Positions 1 to 5,112 of a stretch of DNA of 9,729 nt are shown here, piece by piece. The notes beneath the pieces were generated by a model. It was not told where the DNA came from. It saw only the letters and a list, made by a program, of their open reading frames with translations, and did not search any database. This stretch comes from Alphaproteobacteria bacterium (GTDB lineage Bacteria > Pseudomonadota > Alphaproteobacteria > Sneathiellales > Sneathiellaceae). Location: contig SBHH01000036.1 of assembly GCA_006226265.1 (NCBI GenBank), positions 1-9,729 of the forward strand. The letters run 5' to 3'. How positions within the stretch are numbered: the first letter of the stretch is position 1; every line of letters begins with the position of its first letter. Both the position numbers and the translations under genes were made by a program.

Positions 1-770
1 ACTTCAATCAGGTAGGTCACGGCCTGGATCACGACCGCGAACATGGCATTCCCGGTAAAGAAGAAGACGGAAGCGAGGCCCCAGAAGGCGGTGGTGCGGA
101 CCGCCTTGCCCATGGTCCATTCCACCTCCGGCGGATCGGGGCGATCGGCGGTAGGGGCGGCGAAAGGTTCCTTCCGTCCGGCGGCAAGCCGCTTCCAGGG
201 CATCAGCATCAGAAGCGGGATCATGGCGAGCACACAAATGCCGAGGGTCAGCTCCGCCCGGCGCCATCCGAAATGTTCGATCAGGATCTGTGAAAGCGAC
301 AGGCCGAGGAACGACCCGGCCCCCATGGAGGAATAGATGATGGCGAGTGCGAGTGGCAGTTTTCGCCGGAACCAGCGGCTTGCGAGGGCAGAGTTGGTGA
401 CATTGCCACAGGCGGCAGCGGTGAAGCCGATCAGCAGGCTGATGCTGAAATAGAAATGCAGGATATGGCCCGCAAAACTCGCAAGGACCAGGCCGATACC
501 GCCTGCCAGAATGCCAAGGCCATAGACATTCCGGGGGCCTAGCCGGTCGAACAGGGTGCCGACTATGGGGCCGGACAGGCCGGTGATGATCCCGCCCATC
601 GAATAGATCGAATTGACGGTGGCGCGGGCGAAGCCGAACTCCCCGGATAGGGGAGAGACAAGGTTCGGGAAATTCTCAAAGGCGAACTTGCCCGTCATTC
701 CGACGAGAAAACAGATAATCAGGATCGCAATGGCCATCGGCGCAAATTCGCTCTTCTCAGATCCGCTCAC
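1..770 (-). CDS. MFS transporter, C-terminal part beyond the window
   Basis: A major facilitator superfamily permease of the inner membrane. I translated it by hand from the reverse strand; 256 codons lie in the window and the frame runs open off the left edge, so about six helices and the central loop are present. The first helix (about residues 10-29, APMAIAILIICFLVGMTGKF) is followed by the family's motif-A loop between helices 2 and 3 (GTLFDRLGPR, about 71-80). A segment reading ALASRWFRRKLPLALAI and then FGWRRAEL, with a hydrophilic central loop after it, resembles the monocarboxylate/oxalate-formate branch of MFS. That suggests an organic-anion substrate, but the substrate cannot be read from sequence. 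Start choice: a GTG at 770 is preceded by GGAG 8 bases away, whereas the in-frame ATG at 800, ten codons upstream, has no ribosome-binding sequence; the start could still be 800. It lies 136 bases downstream of the TIGR02186 gene on the same strand and could be read through from it. Confidence 0.85.
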   Translation of the reverse strand, partial: MSGSEKSEFAPMAIAILIICFLVGMTGKFAFENFPNLVSPLSGEFGFARATVNSIYSMGGIITGLSGPIVGTLFDRLGPRNVYGLGILAGGIGLVLASFAGHILHFYFSISLLIGFTAAACGNVTNSALASRWFRRKLPLALAIIYSSMGAGSFLGLSLSQILIEHFGWRRAELTLGICVLAMIPLLMLMPWKRLAAGRKEPFAAPTADRPDPPEVEWTMGKAVRTTAFWGLASVFFFTGNAMFAVVIQAVTYLIE

Positions 771-906
771 AAATCCTTCTCCGTTCTTGTTTTTGTTCAT
801 TTCCGGGCGTGACGGACGGCTGGAAATCGGCGCATCCTGCCGGTGGGGATTGATCCGGACAGGCTGAGACTAACAGATATCACGCCGGATGGAAATGTCA
901 CAGGGA

Positions 907-1701
907 TCAGTCTTTCCGATAGATGACGGACGCGATCCAGCCCGCGAACAGCGCGACGATATTGGCAGCGATACCATAAAGAATGGCATAGTTATGGGCG
1001 AAATCGTAAATCGTCCGGCCAAGTCCCGACTTCTTGATGAACAGCGGCGAGGACTGCGCACTGATCAGATCACCATCCCGGAACAGGTAAAACTCGGCCA
1101 CGTAATCGCCGACCGGAACATTGGCGGGCAAGGCGATATTGGTGCGAAACAGAGTGGTGCCGAGAAACTGGATGGCCGCCTCCTGGTCGGAATAGAGATT
1201 TTCCGCTGTGCGCTGGCGGATGACCGCTTGTTTGAAGGGTGCTGTGTCATGTGCCGCTTTGGTGCTGCGATAGTCCAGTCGCTCTGGTCCGATGCGAAGC
1301 CGGTGTAGCGAGGTCGCTGAGGCGATTTCCTCAACCGGGCGGTTGCTGACAATGGCATAGAAACTTGGCACCTGGTCGAACTCGACCGATTTAGTATTCA
1401 TCCAGATACCCGCAACCCGGTCCTTCTTACGGACGATCACGTCTTTTCTTGGGCCGCGCACGGTGATGATCAGATCGCCATTATTGAAATCGTCGGCATT
1501 GGAGGACTGGATTGTGCCGAACAGAAGTAACTCCGTTCCGGTAAAATCCGAGGTTACGGAAATCAGATGCGAGGAGATATCGGTGACAAGGGTCGAATCC
1601 GCGCGGGCGGGCAAGGTACCAGAAAAACCGAGCAGGGACAGAAGGCTTCCCAGAAATGCGAGCTTACCATACCCTTTGAACGCTGTCATTCCGGATGCCA
1701 T
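907..1701 (-). CDS. TIGR02186 / Alph_Pro_TM family protein, exported and membrane-anchored
   Basis: A 264-residue protein of unknown function. It begins with a signal peptide: a basic start, a hydrophobic core at about 14-28 (LAFLGSLLSLLGFSG), then a PARA|DS cleavage site after residue 34. A mainly beta-type extracytoplasmic domain of about 195 residues follows, including FTGTELLLFG (53-62) and LIITVRGPRKDVIVRKK (77-93). It ends in one hydrophobic helix (about 236-260) and a short basic tail YRKD. The expected topology is a periplasmic domain held by a C-terminal anchor. Length and layout fit the family I know as TIGR02186/PF09608, described from Alphaproteobacteria and often next to TauE/SafE genes; this is recognition from memory, not a search. 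Its ATG lies one base after the stop codon of the exporter gene, so the two are probably translationally coupled and may work together. A second ATG four codons in is an equally good start. No catalytic motif is visible. Confidence 0.82.
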   Translation of the reverse strand: MASGMTAFKGYGKLAFLGSLLSLLGFSGTLPARADSTLVTDISSHLISVTSDFTGTELLLFGTIQSSNADDFNNGDLIITVRGPRKDVIVRKKDRVAGIWMNTKSVEFDQVPSFYAIVSNRPVEEIASATSLHRLRIGPERLDYRSTKAAHDTAPFKQAVIRQRTAENLYSDQEAAIQFLGTTLFRTNIALPANVPVGDYVAEFYLFRDGDLISAQSSPLFIKKSGLGRTIYDFAHNYAILYGIAANIVALFAGWIASVIYRKD

Positions 1702-1702
1702 T

Positions 1703-2623
1703 TTAGTCAGCCCCCGGAATGGTAAGTGAATAGACGTCCGCTGGGGTAATCACAAGATCGATCGCAAGCTTGATGCAGACGATCAGCACGAGAAGCGACA
1801 GCAGCCCGCGCAACTGTTCGCCTTTCAGTTTCATGCCGAAGCGCGTACCGATCTGCGCCCCGACGACGGAACTGCTCATCAGAAGGAGCGCCAGCATCAC
1901 ATCCACCGTCTGGGTCGCCATGGAATGCAGGAGCGTGACGTTGGCGGTCACGAAAATGATCTGGAACAAAGAAGTTCCGATCACCACGGTTGTCGGCATG
2001 CCGAGAAGATAGATCATGGCGGGCACCATGATAAAGCCGCCGCCGACACCCATGATGGCCGAGAGAATACCGACAAGGCCACCGATTCCGAGCGGCATGA
2101 GCGCGCTGATATAGAGCTTTGATTTCCGAAACCGCATTTTGAAGGGCAGGCCGTGGATCCAGTAATGCTGGTGCAGCTTCTTGCGCCGGACATTGCCGCT
2201 CCGGCTTTTCAGCATGGCGTTGATGCTCTCGACAAACATCATGCCGCCGATAATACCAAGGAAGACCACATAGCAGAGCGAAATCATCAGATCGACCTGA
2301 CCGATCGCCTTCAACAGCGTAAAAATCCAGGTGCCGGCGATTGAGCCAAAAATACCGCCGATCAGCAGGACCAGGCCCATCTTGAAATCGACATTGCCGC
2401 GTCGCCAGTGGGCCAGGACGCCGGAGACGCTGGTCGCAGTAATCTGGTTGGCGACGGAGGCCACTGCAACGGCGGGCGGAATGCCGACAAAAATAAGCAG
2501 CGGTGTCATCAGGAACCCGCCGCCCACGCCAAACATCCCCGTCAGCAACCCGACGATGCCACCCATGCCCAGAATCACGAAGAGATTGACGGAAATCTCG
2601 GCAATGGGAAGATAGATCGACAT
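1703..2623 (-). CDS. Sulfite exporter TauE/SafE family protein
   Basis: A 306-residue polytopic inner-membrane protein of the TauE/SafE (DUF81) family, whose members export sulfite, sulfoacetate or other organosulfur anions. The two internally repeated halves each carry the glycine-rich family signature: MFGVGGGFLMTPLLIFVGIPP (about 30-50) and IMGVGGGFIMVPAMIYLLGMP (about 190-210). About eight hydrophobic segments can be counted. A central basic loop (about 138-170) holds a histidine-rich stretch HQHYWIHG (151-158); I recall similar loops in alphaproteobacterial relatives. The start at 2623 is the only plausible one, because an in-frame TAA lies a few codons upstream. The ribosome-binding sequence is poor: the nearest AAGG is 13 bases before the ATG. 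It is the first gene of a pair with the TIGR02186 gene, with one base between them. The upstream region carries tandem 11-bp repeats that may be operators. The actual substrate is not determined; no sulfur-metabolism enzyme is visible in this window. Confidence 0.9.
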   Translation of the reverse strand: MSIYLPIAEISVNLFVILGMGGIVGLLTGMFGVGGGFLMTPLLIFVGIPPAVAVASVANQITATSVSGVLAHWRRGNVDFKMGLVLLIGGIFGSIAGTWIFTLLKAIGQVDLMISLCYVVFLGIIGGMMFVESINAMLKSRSGNVRRKKLHQHYWIHGLPFKMRFRKSKLYISALMPLGIGGLVGILSAIMGVGGGFIMVPAMIYLLGMPTTVVIGTSLFQIIFVTANVTLLHSMATQTVDVMLALLLMSSSVVGAQIGTRFGMKLKGEQLRGLLSLLVLIVCIKLAIDLVITPADVYSLTIPGAD

Positions 2624-2716
2624 GCGGCGGATGAGGCCTTTTTTCTTTTATGGTTGGAGGGGTCGGCGCACCGAATTAACTGGCTATACATGAATTCACA
2701 TGGGAAGGGAAGGGCG

Positions 2717-2749
2717 CTGCAGCAAAAACTATGGAGCACTGCAGCAAAA
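2717..2749. promoter_or_regulatory. Pair of 11-bp direct repeats upstream of the TauE/SafE gene
   Basis: CTGCAGCAAAA occurs at 2717-2727 and again, exactly, at 2739-2749, a 22-bp period or about two helical turns, so both copies face the same side of the DNA. Read toward the exporter gene the unit is TTTTGCTGCAG. The repeats end about 95 bp before its start codon, in an AT-rich patch of an otherwise G+C-rich genome. This arrangement suits a regulator binding as a dimer or pair, but no specific regulator is implied. I could not find a convincing -35/-10 pair for the exporter gene around it. Confidence 0.5.
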
Positions 2750-2827
2750 GCATAAATTATGGCGGAAAGGCTGGTATTTTTGCCGCATTCAGGCCATTTT
2801 GAAAGGGCCGCGTGCGCGAAATTTTTA

Positions 2828-2843
2828 GTGATCGGCCGGTCAC
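2828..2843. other. 16-bp near-palindrome in the spacer between DUF962 and the exporter gene
   Basis: GTGATCGGCCGGTCAC reads the same on both strands except for one T/G position in each half. On the minus strand it lies about 70 bp past the stop of the DUF962 gene. It could form a hairpin there, but what follows is TAAAAATTT rather than a run of T, so it is a poor intrinsic terminator. It may be a protein-binding site or have no function. The rest of 2624-2910 holds no gene I can support. Confidence 0.3.
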
Positions 2844-2910
2844 GAAACATATCGCCTGGACGACGCTCGGCGAACAGCCGCGCGGCGATCAATCATTGGC
2901 CGACAGCGCT

Positions 2911-3252
2911 TTATACCGCCTGACGCCGGATGCCCGCTTTTTCAAGTTCGCGTGGCAACTTGCCGCCGAGCCAAATGAAATACATCCGGAAATCGCTGAA
3001 CAGCGACCAGAAGGGATAGGTAAAGGTCGCCGGGCGGTTCTTTTCAATGAAGAAATGCGCGATCCAGGCCGGGCCATAGCCGAAAATGAGCGCGGCCAGG
3101 ATAAAGCCGGGCGCCGCCGTCCCAATCGCTGCGATCAGACAGAGAAGTGCCAGGGTCGTGCCGAGATAATGCAGCCTCCGGCAGTTGGGATCGGAATGCT
3201 CCCGCAAATAATAGGGCCAGAATTCCGCATATGTGGCAATTTTTTGAGCCAT
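2911..3252 (-). CDS. Mpo1-like / DUF962 family small membrane protein
   Basis: A 113-residue protein of the DUF962 family, related to yeast Mpo1 (YGL010w). Mpo1 is an iron-dependent dioxygenase that shortens 2-hydroxy fatty acids by one carbon (alpha-oxidation). The family pattern is visible: YYLREHSDPNCRRLHYLGT (residues 14-32) gives His19 and His28, and AHFFIEKNRPATFTYP (65-80) gives His66, followed by a region rich in aromatic residues (WSLFSDFRMYFIW). Two hydrophobic segments (about 33-47 and 49-64) imply membrane insertion. The length is typical of short bacterial members. The ATG at 3252 has AGGGA four bases upstream (read on the minus strand). It is transcribed divergently from the MerR-family regulator and has its own extended -10 promoter. 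Whether this bacterial copy acts on 2-hydroxy fatty acids is inference; the adjacency to beta-oxidation genes is suggestive. Bacterial members are largely uncharacterised. Confidence 0.83.
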   Translation of the reverse strand: MAQKIATYAEFWPYYLREHSDPNCRRLHYLGTTLALLCLIAAIGTAAPGFILAALIFGYGPAWIAHFFIEKNRPATFTYPFWSLFSDFRMYFIWLGGKLPRELEKAGIRRQAV

Positions 3253-3302
3253 TTCGTCCCTGCACTTGGCGAACGCGCCGCCTTCCTTTATAATTACCCC
3301 GT

Positions 3303-3331
3303 AATATAGCAGTTTTCCCCACTTTTTCCAA
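3303..3331 (-). promoter_or_regulatory. Promoter of the DUF962 gene
   Basis: On the minus strand, TTGGAA (3326-3331) and TATATT (3303-3308) are separated by exactly 17 bp. TGC lies directly before TATATT, giving an extended -10 (TGnTATATT). Transcription would start near 3296, about 45 bases before the start codon. The -35 box is 24 bp from the -35 box of the divergent merR promoter, so a protein bound at one could influence the other. Confidence 0.65.
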
Positions 3332-3355
3332 TCTCCCGCCGATTTTTGCTTAAGG

Positions 3356-3384
3356 TTGACGTTTACGTAAACGTAAACTATATT
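3356..3384 (+). promoter_or_regulatory. Promoter of the MerR-family regulator gene
   Basis: TTGACG (3356-3361) and TATATT (3379-3384) are separated by exactly 17 bp, close to the sigma70 consensus. Transcription would start near 3391, about 20 bases before the ATG at 3412, which rules out the longer reading frame that begins inside or before the promoter. The standard 17-bp spacing differs from the stretched 19-20 bp spacers that classical MerR activators untwist, so the promoter should be active on its own and the regulator bound in its spacer should repress. Confidence 0.72.
3359..3378. promoter_or_regulatory. Probable MerR-family operator inside the merR promoter spacer
   Basis: Positions 3361-3378 read GTTTACGTAAACGTAAAC, two perfect 8-bp inverted arms (GTTTACGT and ACGTAAAC) around a central AA. 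It fills the promoter spacer and touches the -35 box. A second, overlapping symmetry exists: 3359-3374 (ACGTTTACGTAAACGT) is a perfect 16-bp palindrome. The cause is three ACGT cores at 6-bp steps (3359, 3365, 3371). The inverted repeat resembles, from memory, the site of LiuR, a MerR-family regulator of branched-chain amino-acid and fatty-acid catabolism in proteobacteria. Autorepression is the natural reading. Confidence 0.7.
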
Positions 3385-3411
3385 GGAGCAAAGAAATCAA
3401 ACGGGGATGAC

Positions 3412-3852
3412 ATGAACGCAAATGCCAAGATAAGCATGGACGACAGGGCCAGCTTCTCCATTACCGAACTTGCCGAGGAATTCGGCGTCACCGCCCGCAC
3501 CATCCGCTTTTACGAGGACAAGGGCCTTGTCCATCCGGAACGCGAGGGAACCACCCGCGTCTATTCCCGGAGTGACCGGGCGCGTCTCAAGATTATCCTC
3601 CGGGGCCGCCGTCTCGGCTTCAGCCTCCAGGACATCAAGAAGATGCTGGACCTTTATTCGCCGAAGGGCGAGGCGACGGAACAGCTCACCTTCACCTTGC
3701 GGAAATGCGAGGAGCAGCTCGCCAAGCTTATCGAGCAGCGGCAGGATATCGACGAGGCGATTGCCGAGCTGGAAGACGGCATCGGCCAGCTTAAAGAGCA
3801 TCTCGCGACATCGAAAGGCTCGGCCAAGGATTGCGGCCGCAATATCGCCTGA
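3412..3852 (+). CDS. MerR-family transcriptional regulator, probably of fatty-acid/acyl-CoA catabolism
   Basis: A 146-residue cytoplasmic DNA-binding protein. The N-terminal winged helix-turn-helix is clear: FSITELAEEFGVTARTIRFYEDKGL (15-39), the wing HPEREGTTRVYSRSD (41-55) and the second helical pair RLKIILRGRRLGFSLQDIKKMLDLY (58-82). A heptad-patterned dimerisation helix follows (about 90-133). The short tail has only Cys99 and Cys141 and lacks the cysteine arrangement of metal-sensing MerR proteins, so a small organic or acyl-CoA ligand is more likely. The start at 3412 is chosen because the promoter ends at 3384 and GGGGA lies four bases upstream; an in-frame ATG at 3346 lies before the promoter. 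Gene order regulator, thiolase, dehydrogenase/hydratase and acyl-CoA dehydrogenase suggests a LiuR-like role controlling beta-oxidation. No terminator is visible in the 122 bp to the thiolase gene, so the regulator may be cotranscribed with it. Specific identity as LiuR is inference. Confidence 0.88.
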   Translation: MNANAKISMDDRASFSITELAEEFGVTARTIRFYEDKGLVHPEREGTTRVYSRSDRARLKIILRGRRLGFSLQDIKKMLDLYSPKGEATEQLTFTLRKCEEQLAKLIEQRQDIDEAIAELEDGIGQLKEHLATSKGSAKDCGRNIA

Positions 3853-3927
3853 GCCTGTTTGAAATTTTTAAGTCACCCTCTCATTTTGTAATTTGTTCCC
3901 TAAATACAGGGATAAGGCTTCGAACAA

Positions 3928-3956
3928 CGGCCGGGATCGGCCGGATCAGACTGATC
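3928..3956 (+). promoter_or_regulatory. Two adjacent inverted repeats in the leader of the thiolase gene
   Basis: CGGCCG (3928-3933) and CGGCCG (3938-3943) surround a GGAT loop. Immediately after, GATCAG (3944-3949) and CTGATC (3951-3956) surround a single A. The second ends five bases before the AGGA (3961-3964) ribosome-binding sequence of the thiolase gene. They could be operators or mRNA hairpins near the ribosome-binding site. No copy of the merR operator motif is present between 3853 and 3974, and I see no convincing -35/-10 pair there. Confidence 0.4.
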
Positions 3957-3974
3957 TGAAAGGAAATCGAGATA

Positions 3975-5111
3975 ATGAAGAACGTGGTCATTGCCGGTTA
4001 TGCGCGCTCCCCTTTTACCCTCGCGAACAAGGGCGAGATGATCAAAATCCGCCCGGACGAGATGACGGGCCAGGTGGTGCGCGGCCTCATTGAGAAAACC
4101 GGCGTCAATGTCGAGGATATCGAGGATGTGATCATCGGCTGCGCCTTTCCGGAGGCCGAGCAGGGCCTGAATGTCGCGCGGATCATCAGTTTCCTCGCGG
4201 GCATTCCGAAACATGCCGCGGCAACGACCGTGAACCGCTTCTGCGGCTCCTCCATGCAGTCGATCCATCAGGCGGCGGGCGCGATCCAGATGGGCGCGGG
4301 CGAGGTTTTCATCTGCGGCGGGATCGAGAGCATGACCCGCGTGCCGATGGGCGGCTTCAATCCGGCGCCGCACCCCAAGCTCTATCAGGAATATCCGGAG
4401 GCCTATGTCTCCATGGGCATCACGGCGGAAAATCTCGCGAAGCAGTATAACATCTCCCGTAAAGAACAGGAGGAAATGGCCGTCGAGAGCCATGCCCGCG
4501 CGGCGGCGGCCCGCGAAGCCGGTAAATTCACCGATGAGATCATTCCCATTGTCGATGGCAATATCCGGGTGGAGCAGGATGGTTGCATCCGCCCCGGTAC
4601 CACGCTTGATACCCTGAAGGACCTGAAGCCCGCCTTCGATGCGGATGGCACGGTCACGGCGGCCACTTCCTCCCCGCTCACCGATGGCGCTTCGGCGACC
4701 CTGATCTGTTCCGAGGAATATGCCGACGCCAACGGCCTCAAGAAAATGGCGCGGATCAAGTCCATCGCGGTTGCGGGCTGCGCGCCTGAAATCATGGGTA
4801 TCGGCCCGGTTCCGGCCACCAAAAAGGCGCTGGAACGGGCCGGGCTGGAATTGAAGGACATCGATATCATTGAGCTCAACGAAGCCTTCGCAGCCCAATC
4901 CCTCGCCGTCCTGAAAGAGGCGGGGATGAGCTATGACAACACCAACCTCGATGGCGGCGCCATTGCCCTTGGCCATCCGATGGGCGCGACGGGTGCGCGC
5001 ATTACCGGCAAGGTCGCAAGCTTGCTTCAGCGCGAAGGCAAGTCTCTCGGCCTCGCTACCCAGTGCATTGGCGGCGGACAGGGCATCGCCACGGTTCTGG
5101 AGGCCTGCTGA
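3975..5111 (+). CDS. fadA: Acetyl-CoA C-acyltransferase (degradative 3-ketoacyl-CoA thiolase, FadA type)
   Basis: Cleaves 3-ketoacyl-CoA with free CoA to acetyl-CoA and a shortened acyl-CoA, the last step of beta-oxidation, in the cytoplasm. The protein has 378 residues, slightly shorter than the usual 385-400. The acylated nucleophile is Cys90 in NRFCGSSMQ. The other active-site residues are present: NEAF (302-305), His334 in GGAIALGHPMGATGAR, and Cys364 in the C-terminal QCIGGGQG. The TSSPLTDGAS stretch (231-240) resembles FadA's TSSALSDGA rather than the NASGINDGA of biosynthetic acetoacetyl-CoA thiolases, favouring broad-chain degradative thiolase I. The ATG at 3975 has AGGA ten bases upstream. 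It is the first gene of the three-gene operon; its TGA is followed after one base by the next ATG, so coupled translation is likely and a FadA/FadN-type enzyme complex is plausible. The specific chain length cannot be told. Confidence 0.93.
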   Translation: MKNVVIAGYARSPFTLANKGEMIKIRPDEMTGQVVRGLIEKTGVNVEDIEDVIIGCAFPEAEQGLNVARIISFLAGIPKHAAATTVNRFCGSSMQSIHQAAGAIQMGAGEVFICGGIESMTRVPMGGFNPAPHPKLYQEYPEAYVSMGITAENLAKQYNISRKEQEEMAVESHARAAAAREAGKFTDEIIPIVDGNIRVEQDGCIRPGTTLDTLKDLKPAFDADGTVTAATSSPLTDGASATLICSEEYADANGLKKMARIKSIAVAGCAPEIMGIGPVPATKKALERAGLELKDIDIIELNEAFAAQSLAVLKEAGMSYDNTNLDGGAIALGHPMGATGARITGKVASLLQREGKSLGLATQCIGGGQGIATVLEAC

Positions 5112-5112
5112 T

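Noticed and set aside
889..1308. Plus-strand open frame of 139 codons over the TIGR02186 gene
   Set aside because: The opposite strand encodes a protein with a proper signal peptide, periplasmic domain and anchor; this frame has neither motif nor context.
3346..3411. Longer N-terminus for the MerR regulator
   Set aside because: The ATG at 3346 lies upstream of the -35 box and the extra residues would encode the operator itself. The ATG at 3412 has its own ribosome-binding sequence and the usual spacing to the helix-turn-helix.
3859..3914. Possible promoter for the thiolase gene (TTGAAA at 3859, TTGTAA at 3886)
   Set aside because: No acceptable -10 box lies 16-18 bp from either; the matches are too weak to annotate.
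4933..5112. 60-residue N-terminal extension of the dehydrogenase/hydratase
   Set aside because: It lies within the thiolase gene in another frame, and the Rossmann fold begins immediately after the ATG at 5113, as in the family.
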